From positions 5,560,001-5,624,000 of the forward strand of contig NC_090946.1 of the NCBI RefSeq assembly GCF_040807025.1: 64,000 nucleotides of DNA. Direction: 5' to 3'. Positions 1 to 11,700 of the stretch are shown piece by piece (within the stretch, counting starts at the first letter, position 1; every line of letters starts with the position of its first letter). Under the pieces are notes generated by a model, which saw only the letters and a program-made list of their open reading frames with translations, was not told the origin of the DNA and ran no database searches. The translations under genes were made by a program, and so were the position numbers. Source of the stretch: Struthio camelus (lineage: Eukaryota > Chordata > Aves > Struthioniformes > Struthionidae).

Positions 1-445
1 AGCCCACTGGGGCCTGATGAGGACTGCGGACACAGTGGGGAACTGCCTCCAGCCTCCCTCCCACGCAGCCCTTCAGCACTACCTGAGTTTCTGTACACTT
101 CCCCTGGGACTGTCTCGCTTTGCGATTAAAAGCCCACAAGTGCTTGGAGGCTCGGCTCCAGGGCCAGTGCTCTTCTGCGAGAGCCCTCAGTCAATTGCTG
201 CTCTGCGCCTGGTCCCTGGTGTCTGTACGCAGTGGGAAAGTGCCCCCGCTTGGGCTCAGCGGCTGTTGGTTGTGCTGCATCTGGGAAAAGTGTGCCCGCG
301 TGGGAGGTGAGCTTCCCCTGGGAGAGAGAAGGATGCCCAGCAGCTGTGAAGCGACTGTGGGCAGGCACTTGCCACCCTCGCCCCTGCCCTGGCAGAGGGC
401 TCTGGCATGTGGGATGGAGGGAAAGTGCTGGGGTGGCACCAGGTG
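1..445 (+). other. 3' tail of a further upstream SRCR gene copy
   Basis: This stretch matches the sequence that follows the stop codon of copy 1 (15,105-15,550) almost base for base, so it is the 3' untranslated and downstream region of another copy whose body lies left of the window. An ATTAAA poly(A) signal sits at 125-130 and is kept in every unit. No coding sequence is claimed. Confidence 0.85.
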
Positions 446-1064
446 CTGGCCAGTGCCCTGCCCTTGCCTGGGTGCTGCTGCCAGAACTTAGAGGAGGTCA
501 GAGAGGCCTGTAAGTCATGGCTGGGCTGAACAGCTTGGCCAGCACAGCCAGGCATGAGCAAAGGTCCCCTTGGCTCCCAAAGCCACCCCCACGATTACCG
601 CAGATGCTGCACTGGCTGCCCTTCCAGGCACTGTGTTGGAGAGAAACGAGGGTGCGGGGTTGGGGTCATGGCTCATTCACCAGACACACACCAGGAGTGT
701 CATTGTCCCATGTCCCCGCTGCAGTCAGTGTGGAGAAAGGGGCCCTGTAGAGTGGGAGGTAGGACGCAGGTCCAGGCTGGGCTGAAGCGCCCCGGGCGCT
801 GTCTCCCTCTGCCCTCCCCGCTCTGTACCTCCCCCTGGACTTGCAGGGAGCAGCATCTGGCAGCTCAGCAGTGGCATTGCCCACCCCAGGCCTATGCCAC
901 TCAGGGTAAAGAAGCCCTTTGTCTCTCTGCACGGCCTGGAAGGCCTTGGAGAGGCCAGGGCTTTCCAGAGCCTTTTCTCTTGTGCTGAGGAGTAAGTGCA
1001 TCTCTACAGGGCCAACAGCATGCCACAACTCACTTTGCCCTGCACTGGGCCTTGTCTTCACAGC
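446..1064. other. Unit 1 spacer, partly related to the AIP 5' flank
   Basis: This spacer is present before the CR1 of unit 1 but missing from units 2 and 3, where the gene tail joins CR1 directly. Its first 70 bases match 29,835-29,900. Around 905-1,015 it again resembles 29,930-30,035, immediately upstream of AIP (shared pieces include GCCCTTTGTC and CTCTAC-GGGCCAAC), though more diverged. About 400 bases in between have no counterpart there. No open reading frame in it looks real. Confidence 0.6.
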
Positions 1065-2900
1065 ATCACAGAATGGTTGAGGTTGGCAGGGACCTCTGGA
1101 GATCATCGAGTCCAACTCCCCTGCTCAAGCACGGTCACCTCCAGCCCATTGCCCACGACCCTCTCCACACACCGCTGCAATAACTCCAAGCAGGGACACT
1201 CCACAACCTCGCGGGGCAACCTGCTTCGTCAGTGCTCTGGCACCCTCACACCAAACAAGTTTTTCCTCCTCTCCAGATGAAACTTCCTCTGTTTCAGTTT
1301 GTGCCCATTGCCTCGTGTCCTCTCAGTGGACACCTCTGACAAGAGCCTGGCCCCATCCTCTTGATGGGATTCATAACCACCTATAAGATCCCCCCTCAGT
1401 CTTCCGCTCTCCGTGCTGAACAGCCCCAGACCAGAACTGCACACAGCACCCCCATGCTGCACCCGCTAAGGAGCACGTGGGGCCTCCCCAGGCATGAGTT
1501 GAGGGCAAGGATCACCTCCCTCGACCTCCGGCCAACACTCTAATGCAGCCCTGCACACCGTTGGCCTTCTTGGCCATTGGGGTCAGCTTGTTCTCCACCA
1601 GGCCTCCCTGCTCCTTCTATGCACACCTGCTTCCCACTACCTCAGCCCCCAGCCTGTACCGGTGCTGGGGGTTGTCCCTCCCGGGCTGCAGGCCTCTGCA
1701 CTTCCCTTCACTCAACTTCAAGACGCTCCCCTCTGCCCATCGCTCCAGCCTGGCCAGCTCCCGCAGAATGGCACCTCTGCCCTCTGGCCTAGCAGCCACT
1801 CCTCCCACCTTTGGCTCATCAGCAAACTTGCTGCCAGCGCCCTCTCTCCCTTCCTCCAAGTCACTGAGCAATAACTTGAACTGTACTGCACCCACTCTTC
1901 ACCCCTGCGGCACACCACGAGGGGATACACGCTGATCCACCTCAACTCTGTCCCGCTCTGCACAACCCTCTGAGCTCTGCCATACAGCCAGCTTTCAAGA
2001 CACCACCCTCTCTGCTCCTCTCACCCACACTTCCTCAGCTTCCCTATGAGGATGTGAGGCGAGACAGGGTCCAAAGCCTTTCGCTAGTCAAGGGACACAG
2101 CATCCACTGCTCTCTCCTCATCTACCCAGCCTGGCGTCTCATCACAGAACGCTCTCCGGTTGCTTAAGCAGGATTTCTCCCCCATTCACTCCATGCTCAC
2201 TGCTCTGGATCACTTCCTTAGCTGCCAAATGCTTGGAAATGGTGTCCAGGATGAGCTGCTCCATCACCTTTCCAGGCCTCGAGGTGAGGTTGCCCGACCT
2301 GCAGTTCCCTGCACCCCGCTTCTTGCCCGGTGGGAAGACTCACTCCAGTCCGACATTTGCTTTCTTCCAGGCCTCAGGCACCTTCCGTGATCGCTAAGCC
2401 CATCCTCCTCCAGCAAGGCCAAGTCTGCCTTTCGCCAGGCTTTCTCCCTGCTCTCCAGCACCCGGGAGTCCCGAGGTAAAGACCACTCTTGCCAGTAAAG
2501 ACTGCACCAAAGGCCGCACTCAGCATCTCTGCCTTTTCTGTCTCCTCTGGCACCACCACCCTTGCCCCGTTCACCAGCAGGCCCACCGTTTCCCTACTCC
2601 TCCTTTTGTCACCCAGCTATTTTAAGAAGCCCTCCGTGTTGTCCTTCACATCCGTCGCCACATTAAACTCCCAGTGGGCCTTGGCCTTCCAAGACCCACC
2701 CCTGCCTCCTTGCACAACCTCCCTTTCTTCCTCCCAGGTTGCCTCAAGCTGCCTCCACACCAGCCCTTCTTCACGTTTGGCGAGTTCTCCCAAGCAAAGC
2801 CAAGCTGGGAAACTGACGTCGTGTGGCATTGCAGTGCTGGAAGAGTGGTTCCAGTGATGAGCAGCTCCTACCACATCTGGCTTTATTTGCAACTGGCTTT
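1065..2900 (-). mobile_element. CR1 LINE remnant at the left edge of unit 1
   Basis: The + strand begins with CACAGAATGG then TTGAGGTTGG, the antisense 3' end of CR1. Minus-strand translation gives broken reverse-transcriptase and C-terminal ORF2 pieces, for example KAKAHWEFNVATDVKDN near 2,690-2,740. Many indels and stops make it an old 5'-truncated copy. The 5' limit is approximate. From about 1,480 onward it is nearly identical to the copies in units 2 and 3, but 1,065-1,480 is clearly more diverged from them. Confidence 0.85.
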
Positions 2901-3153
2901 GCTTCTTGTTGGCTTACAGTACAAACAGCAGTGCAGAGCACACGTGGTGAGGGAGCTCCTTAGGCCTCTCTCACAGAATCACAAAATCACAGAATTGTTG
3001 AGGTTGGACTAGATGATCTCCAGAGGTCCCTTCCAACCTCCCTGCTCAAGCAGGGTCCTCTAGACCATATTGCCCAGGATCACATCCAGACGGGTTTTGA
3101 AGATCTCCAGGGAAGGAGACTCCACTACCTCTCTGGGCAACCTGTGCCAGTGC

Positions 3154-5978
3154 TCACTCACCCTCACAGCAAAAAAGGTTCTTCCTCTTCTTCAGATGCA
3201 ACTGCCTGTGGTTCAGTTTCTGCCCCTTGCCTCTTCTCCTGTCACTGGGCACCACAGAGAAGAGACTGGCCTCATCCTCTTCACACTCCCCCTTCAGATA
3301 CTTGCACACGTTGATGAGATCCCCTCTCAGTCTTCTCTTCTCCAGGCTCAACAGGCCCAGCTCTCACAGCCTTTCTGCAGAGGACACATGCTCCAGTCCC
3401 CTCATCCTCTTTGTAGCCCTCCCCTGCACTCTCGCCACTAGTGCCATGTCTCTCTTGCACTGGGCAGCCCAGAAGTGCACACAGTACTCCAGCTGAGGCC
3501 TCCTCAGGGCTGAGGAGACGGGCAGGATCACCTCCCTCCACCTGCTGCCAACACTCTTCCTCATGCAACCCCAGCATACCCTTGGCCCCCTTGGCCACAA
3601 GCCCACATTGCTGCCTCATGCTTCACTTGTTGTCCACCAGCACTCCCAGCTCCCTCTCTGCACACCTGCTTTCCAGCAGGTCAACCCCCAGCCTCTACTG
3701 GTGCCTGGGCTTATTCCTCCCGAGGTGCAGCACCCTGCACTTGCCTGGGTCGAACTTCAGCAGGTTCCTCTCCGCCCAACTCTCCAGCCTGGCCACGTCC
3801 CTCTGCATGGCAGCACAGTCTTCTGGTGGGTCAGACACTCCTCCCACTTTCCTATCTTCAGCAAACTTGCTGAGGGTGCACTCTGTCCCTTCAGCCAGCT
3901 CCTCGATGAAGACATTGAACAAGACTGGAGCCAGCACTGACCCCTGGGGGACACTGCTCTCTACAGGCCTCCAACTAGACTCTGCGCCACTGACCACAGT
4001 CCTCCGAGCTCTGCCATCCAGCCAGTTCTCAAGCCACCTCACTGGCCACTCCTCCAACCCACACTTCCTCAGCTTGCCCACGAGGATGTCATGGGAGGCA
4101 GCGTCCAAAGCCTTGCTGAACTCCAGGCAGACAACAGCCACTGCTCTGCCCTCATCTCCCCAGACACTCATCCCAGCAGACAAGCCTAGCACATTGCTCA
4201 AGCATGATTTCCCTTTGCGGAATCCATGCTCACTACTCCTGATCACCTTCTTGTCCTCCACATGCTTGGTGAGGACCTCCAGGATGACCTGTCCCTTCAC
4301 CTTTCCAGGGATGGAGGGGAGGCTGACAGGCCTGGCCCTTTGGGAAGACTGGCGTGACACTGGCTTTCTTCCAGTCCTCAGGCACCTCTCCTGATCTCCA
4401 GGACCTTGCCAAGATGATGGAGAGTGGCCTAGCAATTACATCCGCCAGCTCCCGCAGCACTCGTGGGTGCATCCCTTTGGGGCCCATGGATTTGCGGATG
4501 TCAAGTTTGCACAAACGAGCTCTAAGCCCATCCTCCTCCACCAAGGGAAGGTCTTCTTTTCTCCAGACTTCCCCTCTTGTCCCCAGGCTCCGCAATTCCT
4601 GAGGACTGGCCTTAGCAGTAAAGACTGAAGCAAAGGCAGCATTCAATAACTCTGCCTTCTCTCTAGCCTTCGACACCAGGGCACCCGCCCCATTCAGCGG
4701 CAGGCCCACATTTTCCCTAGGCTTCCTTTTGCTATGGATGTATTTGAAGAAGCCCTTCTTGTTGTCCTTGACATCTCTTGCCAGATTTAATTCCAACTGG
4801 GCCTTAGCCTTCCTTCTCGCATCCCTGCACATTCTGACAACGTCCCTATAGTCCTCCCAAGTGGCCTGTCCCCTTTGCCACATTCTGTAGACTTCCTTCT
4901 TCTGTTGGAGTTTGGCCAGGAGGTCCTTGCTCATCCACGCTGGTCTCCTGCCCGCTTTGCTCGACTTCTTCCTCAGAGGGATGCACCGATCTTGAGTCTG
5001 GAGGAGGTGATGCTTGAATATTAACCAGCTTTCTTGGACCCCTCGTCCTTCTAGGGCCCTACCCCATGACAGTCCCCTAAGTAGGTCCCTCAAGAGGCCA
5101 AAGTTAGCTCTCCTCAAGTCCAGCATCGCAATCCTACTCATTGCCCTGCTCCCTCCTCACAGGATCCTGAACTCCACCATCTCATGGTCACTGCAGCCAA
5201 GGCTGCCCCCAACCTGCACATCTCCAACTAGACCTTCTTGGTTTGTTAGTACAAGGTCTAGCATTGCACCTCTCCTTGTTGGCATCTCCACCACCTGGGT
5301 CAAGAAGTTCTCCTCAATGCTCTGCAGGAACCTCCTGGACTCTTTGTGCCTAGCTGTGCTGTCTTCCCAGCAGATGTCAGGGTGCTTGAAGTCTCCCATG
5401 AGAACTAGGGCCTGTGATCGTGAGGCTACTGCCAGCTGTCTGTAGAAGGCCTCAGCGACAACTTCCTCCTGATCAGGTGGCCTGTAGTAAACCCCCACAG
5501 CAGTGTCACCCATGCTAGCCTGCCCTTTAAGCCTTACCCATAGGCTCGCAACTTGCTCTTCATCCACCCCCCACCCCAGGCAGAGCGCCATACATTCTAG
5601 TTGCTCCCTCACATAAAGGGCAACTCCACCACCTCGCCTTCCTGGCCTGTCTTGCCTAAAAAGCACAGAGCCGCCCATGACAGCATTCCAGTCACGTGAA
5701 CTATCCCACCATGTCTCTGTAACCGCAATGAGATCATGGTCCTGCAACCGCACACAGATCTCTAACTCTTCCTGTTTATTCCCCATACTGCATGCATTGG
5801 TATACAGGCGTTTCAGAGAGCCAGTCAAGCACGCAGGCTTCCCAGGAGAGGTGCAAGAAGATCCTCCATAGCCATGTTCCATGCTGTCTCCCCTGGCTGT
5901 ATGCACCCGCTGGAGGCATCCTGACTCGAGCGGTGTTTTACTGACTCCCCTGCCACTATACCACTCCCCTTCCCCCAT
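3154..5978 (-). pseudogene. CR1 ORF2 (AP endonuclease plus reverse transcriptase), decayed
   Basis: Endonuclease motifs are clear: YTNACSMGNKQEEL, VTETWWDSS, GVYYRPPDQE, LMGDFKHPDICWE and the terminal CSDHEMVEF. A TGA at 5,157-5,159 interrupts the endonuclease-RT linker, most likely a CpG decay of CGA. A frameshift near 4,330 moves reverse transcriptase to another frame. There the catalytic FADD box reads FAED (in [10 protein letters not shown]), which would inactivate polymerase. Downstream the C-terminal region (SREVILP-like, [12 protein letters not shown]) sits in further frames down to 3,154. The related copy at 60,858 keeps FADD. Confidence 0.85.
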
Positions 5979-5983
5979 CTCGC

Positions 5984-7166
5984 CTAGTTTAAAGCCCTCC
6001 TTACCAGGCTGGCCAATTTGTTGGCAAAGACGCGCGTGCCCCGCTTGGTAAGGTGGATCCCGTCGCTCCCCATCAGCTGTTGATCTTCAAACAGGGTCCC
6101 ATGGTCATAGAAACCAAAGCCCTGTTGCCAACACCAGCGGCGCAGCCAGTTGTTAACTTGGAAAACTCGTCTACTCCTCCTCCCATCCTTTCCTCTCACA
6201 GGCAAGATTGAGGAGAAAACGACCTGGGCTCCGAGATCTTTCACCACCATTCCCAGAGCTCTGAAGTCCCATTTGATGGTTTCCAATTTGCCTTTTGTGT
6301 CGTTAGCGCCCACATGGCAGAGCAGCAGAGGGTAGTAGTCCGATGCACGGACAAGCCTTGGCAGCCTTTCCATGACGTGTCTTCTTCGAGCCCCTGGCAG
6401 GCAGCAAACCTCTCTGGACAAGAGGTCAGGTCGGCAGATAGGTGCCTCTGTCCCCTGCAGCAGGCAGTCACCCACAACAATCACTCGCCGCTTCTTCCGG
6501 GGGTTCCTGCACGGCACAGGCTCTGCCAGGCCAGTTGCCTCCCTTGGAGCCATGCCCAGCTCCTCCTCAGCTTGGAGGGCGCTCAACTTGTTCTTCAAGG
6601 GTACGTCTTGAGGAGGAGCAAGAGCCTTTCTGCTTTTATGAGAGGTCACCAGCTTCCAGCCCTCTTCAACAGCGATATGATGCACCTTTACACACGGTAC
6701 AGAGCCCTCCGACAACTCCGCTGCACTGGGGGTGGGGGGTGGGGGGGGGGAACTCCTGGAGCTGCACAGTCTCCGAGAATACCCTGTCAATCTCCTGCTC
6801 ATCCTCTCCGATGCTACGCAGCCTACTAACTTCCTCCCGTAACTCCTTTATCTGGCAATGCAACTGGTCAACCACAGCACACCTCATGCAGGAGAGCTGA
6901 CTGTCAGCCCAGGCCTCACGGAGAGGCCCCAGGCACTCCCTGCAGCCTGACACCTGCAGAGCTGCATCTGCTGTCTGAGGGTCTGTCGGGGTTGAAGCCT
7001 CAGACACAGCCGATGCAGCACCTCCAGCAGCCACTGGGGAACGTGCTCTGCAGCGTGTCATGACCGTGCCTGGGGAAGGACACACCACTGTGCAAACTAG
7101 AGAGGTGCCTTTGCCTTCTGGCACCCTTCTGCACAAACTGCTGCACAAACTGCTGCATCTGCTCAC
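5984..7166 (-). pseudogene. CR1 ORF1 (coiled coil plus SGNH esterase), frameshifted
   Basis: The N-terminal part (7,166 down to about 6,740) has paired cysteines (CRECL, CMRCAVVDQ) and a predicted coiled coil (HCQIKELREEVSRLRSI). The C-terminal part (about 6,720 to 5,984) is an SGNH-type esterase: VIVVGDCLLQG carries an altered GDS block (GDC), CHVGANDTKG is the GxND block, and GSDGIHLTKRG is the DxxH block. An esterase in ORF1 is established for CR1-like LINEs. The two halves lie in different frames, and the switch falls in the long G run near 6,728-6,749. The GDS serine read as cysteine would by itself impair catalysis if real. Confidence 0.8.
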
Positions 7167-7551
7167 TGCCTCTGGGGGCTGTGCTCTGGGAGCTGTGCCC
7201 TAGGCCTGGCTCTTATATAGGCCTCTGCCTAGCAGTGACTCACAAGGGTGCTTGACCCACCCAGTCAGGAGCCACCTGAAACAAAAGCCCCAACTCCCTC
7301 TGACCAGGCCAGCCCAGAGAGCTTGTTAGCAGCAGCCCCACCTAGCTAGAACTTCCCAGGAGAAGTTCAGTCAAGGCCCCCTGCAGGAGTCCTTGCCTAG
7401 CACTCCCTTCCTGCTAGCAGCAAGCACTGTCTAGTTCCTCGGGGGTCCCCAGAAAGCCTCCACAACTTCCAACAAGGCCCACAAAAGGCCAAGGCAGAGC
7501 CCAGACACTGCTGCGCAAACTGCTGCGTCTGTTCACTGCCTCTGTTGGCTG

Positions 7552-8600
7552 GCTCCATCCTCATGCACTACTGAACCCTCCTCTCCTGCCTCAGCCCTTT
7601 CCCAAAGTGCAGCGGCCCAGGAGCGGCCGTGTTGGCAAAGCTCATCCTCACTTCCTCCTCCTCTACAGGCCCTTTTCCACTGGAGCTCAGTCCACCTTAG
7701 CCACACCACCCTCTGGAGAGGCTATCCCCAGACCTGCTGCAGCAGTCCCCTTCACCCGCACGGTCAAGGGCACTGCCACCACTCTCCCATGACCCTCACC
7801 TTTGTCCCCAGAGCTCCCAGCTTGCTCTCAATTTGCTCGACATCTCCCTCGCAGCCTCACCCCAAAGAGGTACCCATACGCAAAAGCAGAACATTATCTC
7901 TGTCAGAAATGCAGCTGGCTGAGCAGAAGCAACTGGCAAGATGCTGCCTGATGACAGGATCCCACAGACACGTGTGCTGGGGCAGGAGCGCAGCGGCTCC
8001 ACCTCACGCTGCCCCACATCGGTAAGTGGGCTGCCACAGCCACTTCCAGGCGGGGGCTGGTGTGCAGTGGGCTGGGAGCCACCTCCTTCCTGGCTCCGTG
8101 CTGCGTGGGGCGAGCACGGCTCCTGCGGGGGCTCGTGGGTTGCAGGCCACACACCTGCAAGCAGCACAGGCGGTTTCTAGCCTAGAGGCAGCCCCAGGGC
8201 GTGTCCTGTGTGGAGGGCCACAGAGCGAAGGTCCCTCAGGATTTCCCCCTCACCGGTGCCAGAGGACAGACCCACAGCACAAAGGAGCCTGCAGCACATG
8301 CTGTCCCCCAGCAGAGCAGGGTCCCTGTCGATGCAGGGCTCTTGTCAGAATCCCCAGAACAGCAGGGCCAGACCCAGCCTCATGCAAGCACAGCCGTGGA
8401 AGGGCCCGCACACCCTGCACCCGCTGCAGGCACCAAGGTGAGGAGCCCTGCTCAGCCCATCCGGATCCCCACAAGGATGGCTGGGCAAGCGCCCACCCAC
8501 TGGTGAGGCGTGCGTGATGCCAGAAGTGGTGCCGATCCGCATATATGGGCATGTATGGGGATGGGGAAGGTTATTGGAGGCTGGGGCTCCGTCAGATGGG
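7552..8600 (+). other. Unit 1 region upstream of the SRCR gene
   Basis: About 1 kb conserved in all three units (17,595-18,600 and 27,590-28,585). No long open frame looks real. A strong consensus donor (GGTAAGTGGG, GT at 8,022) follows a conserved stretch around 7,900-8,021, so a non-coding 5' exon is possible but unproven. The rest holds nothing I recognise. Confidence 0.5.
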
Positions 8601-8690
8601 AGATAACCCTCCTGATAACGCCTCAAAAGGTGCCTGCTGCGTTGATTGGCTCCCCTGGCAGCGGGGCCTGTGCCTCTGCCTATATATTGC
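8601..8690 (+). promoter_or_regulatory. SRCR copy 1 core promoter: two GATA sites, CCAAT box, TATA box
   Basis: AGATAA (8,601-8,606) and TGATAA (8,613-8,618) are GATA-factor sites 6 bp apart. GATTGG at 8,644-8,649 is an inverted CCAAT box. TATATAT at 8,681-8,687 lies about 86 bp before the ATG, leaving room for a start site near 8,712. The arrangement is retained in units 2 and 3. GATA sites would fit blood-cell expression, but that is inference. Confidence 0.65.
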
Positions 8691-8772
8691 CCTCCCCGCT
8701 GCAGGGGGCTCGTGGTGGCCCGGGAGGCAAGCAGGAGCTGGGGGCTGCTCTGCGGGGCAGGAGGCGAGCGGG

Positions 8773-11700
8773 ATGGCCACCACCAGCCAGCTGCCCACCA
8801 GGGCACTGGGGCTGCTGCTGTGCATGCAGCTGTGCAGGGGTGAGTGCCTGCGCGTTCTCTGGGGCTGGGGTCGCCTGCCCTCATGCCCAGAGTGGGAGGT
8901 AGCCCTGGGGCTCAGGTGGCTACCATGGGCTGAGTTGGGTCACCACAGGGATGTGCGTGCCTGGCTCAGGTGGGCTTGCTCGTGAGACTGGTGGAGTCAT
9001 CTCACTAGGGCAGCCTTTGAGGGCTCACAGAGCCTGGGCTGTGCTGGGGATGGGTCTTCTACTGATGCAGCTGAATGCTGGGCAAACGTGGCGGGATACA
9101 TTCCCTGCCCTGTCCCCCTTGCATTGGGTGCCAGGTGTTGAAGGGCTGGGTATGGCCCTGCCTTTCTTCAAAGTGGGTGTCCTGCAGTGCCCAGGGCTTT
9201 TCCACCCACACGGCTATCCCTCGTGCCAAGGGGTGGGCTCGGAGCAGGGAGTGGAGACGGGAGAGCAAGGGACAGCCGTGGGACACAGCCACCTGGGACA
9301 GGTGGACAGGGCAGGTTGTGATGGGCCCACGGGGTGCAACAATGGAGCTCAGTGCCCTCCTTTCTGCTCCCGCATGGGCACCCACAGGCACCGGGGAGCT
9401 GCGGCTGGTGGACGGAGGCAGCCGCTGCGAGGGCCGCGTGGAGGTGAAGCACGAGGGCCAGTGGGGCGCTGTGTGCAGCTACGACTTCACCTGGGATGTC
9501 CGCGGGGCCTCTGTGGTCTGCAGGCAGCTGGGATGTGGCACTGTGGCAAGGACCTCCCCGTACACGCCGTTTGGGGCCGGGAGTGGCCGGATTTGGCTGC
9601 AACCCTTCTTCTGCAGTGGCACTGAGCCAGCACTCCACAACTGCCCACACTATGGCTGGGGCCAGCACTACTGCAACCATGACACGGACATTGGGGTGAC
9701 GTGCTCAGGTGTGGGATTGGGTGACTGTGCTGGGATACAGCCCCTTGGCTGTGCCGGGCTGGGAGAGGGCATGGTTCTGTCAAGGGCCTCCCCTCTGGGG
9801 CCTCCCCAGGCAGAGATGGGGGGAGGGAGTGGGACCGGGGCACAGCACCCTCATGGCCTGCCTGCCCACATCTCTGATGCAGATGCCGTGGAGCTGAGGC
9901 TGGTGAACGGAGGTGGTCCCTGCGAGGGCAGGCTGGAGGTGAAGCTGCGGGGCCAGTGGGGAACAGTGGCAGACGGTGCCTGGGACATGGAGGACGCTGA
10001 GGTGGTGTGTCAGCAGCTGGGCTGTGGCTCAGCCCAAAGTGCCCCCGGCGTGACCCGCTTTGGGGAAGGGTCTGGACCAATTCATCTTGTACGGCCTGAC
10101 TGTCGTGGTGACGAGTCTGCCCTCTGGGACTGCACAATCCCGGGATGGGGGCCGTACAATGTCACCCATGGCTGGGATGTTGGTGTGGTCTGTCAAGGTA
10201 AGACCTCTGTGGCGGCTCCGTACAGCCTTGCACCTGGGTCCAGTGGTGGCAGCAGTAAGGCTCTTGGGCAGCCCCGTCACAACCCTCCCAGTGGATCTAG
10301 AGGGACCCCCCAAGAGACCCCAGGCTCTCTGCCCCAACAGGATTTGTGCGGCTGGTCGGCGGGGACGGCGCCTGCTCGGGCCGTGTGGAGGTGAGGCAGG
10401 GCCGTGCCTGGGCCACCCTCTGCGAGGGCCATGTGGACCTCAACACCGCCCACGTCATCTGCAAGGAGCAGGGGTGCGGAGCAGCTCTGGCCGTCACCGG
10501 GGCGGCGCGCTTTGGGGCAGGAGCCGGGCCCATCTGGGACGGGGGCTTCGAGTGTGCAGGCAACGAATCCCTCCTGTCCACCTGCGCCCGACGACTGCCC
10601 CACGGCCAGCGCTGCAACCACACCAGCGACGCCGGCGTCGTCTGCTCCCGTAAGAGCACGCGGTGAGGGGCAGAGGCTGCAGATGGGGGGTGCAGGGAGA
10701 TGGGAAGTGGGCACAGGGTGGTCCTGGGCAGGGATGGGCGGAGAGGCTGCGGGCTGCCTTGTGGCAGCCCCCAGGGTGCCGGCAGGCAGAGGGGTCGGGG
10801 CAGGCAGAGGGCTGCCGTGCCTGCATGCCCCCACCGTCCTATGGGGACAGCGCTCGGCACCGGGGCCCGTCGCCTCCAGCGCCCTTTCTCCATCGCAGCC
10901 TACACAGGCTTCAGGCTGGCCAACGGCAGCACGGCGTGCGCAGGGCGAGTGGAGGTGGAGGCGCAGGGCACCTGGGGTGCCCTCTGCGACGCCGGCTGGG
11001 ACGAGCCCGACGCCCACGTGCTCTGCCACCACCTTGGCTGTGGCTTTGCCACCTCTGTGCCCCGCGGAGGGTCTTTTGGGGCAGGCACCGGCCCCGTGTG
11101 GCGCGACACCTTTCACTGCAGCGGCAGCGAGTCCCACCTGGCAGAGTGCCCTGCCACGGCGCTGGGCATCCCCGCCTGCTCGCCAGGCCACACTGCCGCC
11201 GTCCAGTGCTCAGGTGCGTGTGGGGCGGGCAGCAGCGGCCACGAGGGCCTCCTGGCGGGCAGGGCACCGGGCACCCCAACACTGCGGGGTCCCACTCCCC
11301 GGGTTGCCACTGCCACCAGGAGCTGTGGGGCGCAGGGCGCGTCTCGGGCAGCACGGCCATTTCAGGCCAAGGGGAGGGCTGAGGCAGGTGCAGAGCAGGA
11401 GGGAGCCCGCCTAGAGGAGGGCAGTGGCGCCGGGCTGTCCCCCTCCGTGCCGGGGGCTCCGCGGCCCCCCCGGTGCTGCCATCTGCCCCGGTGCTGCTGC
11501 AGCCACGCCAGGGAGGGATGTGGCGGGCGCTCTCTGCTCTGCCCCACCGCCCCGGCCCCGCTGGCAGCCCTCGGAGGGCTCGCCGGCCATCGACGCCGCC
11601 TCTGGGCTGGCGGGGCCGGGGGCGGGCGGGGCCCTGCGGGCAGGCCCAGCCCCCAGCGCTCCCCGCAGCCCCCTCAGGACATGTGCCCTCTCGGAGGGAC

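Larger units (their letters stand above)
2971..7551 (-). mobile_element. Near full-length CR1 LINE inserted only in unit 1
   Basis: A 4.6 kb antisense CR1. Its 3' octamer tail (TCACAGAATC followed by ACAAAATCAC) starts at 2,971. Host sequence GGCCTCTC before it and TCCATCCTCATG after it (7,552) is uninterrupted in unit 2 at 17,586-17,605 and in unit 3, so these are the insertion points. It contains a 5' region (about 7,170-7,551), ORF1 with coiled-coil and esterase parts, and ORF2 with endonuclease and reverse transcriptase. Length matches the roughly 4.5 kb known for complete CR1, whereas most genomic copies are heavily 5'-truncated. It is no longer active (see ORF1 and ORF2). Confidence 0.93.

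Noticed and set aside
3441-4394. 317-codon + strand frame
   Set aside because: It is the antisense of CR1 ORF2, not a gene.
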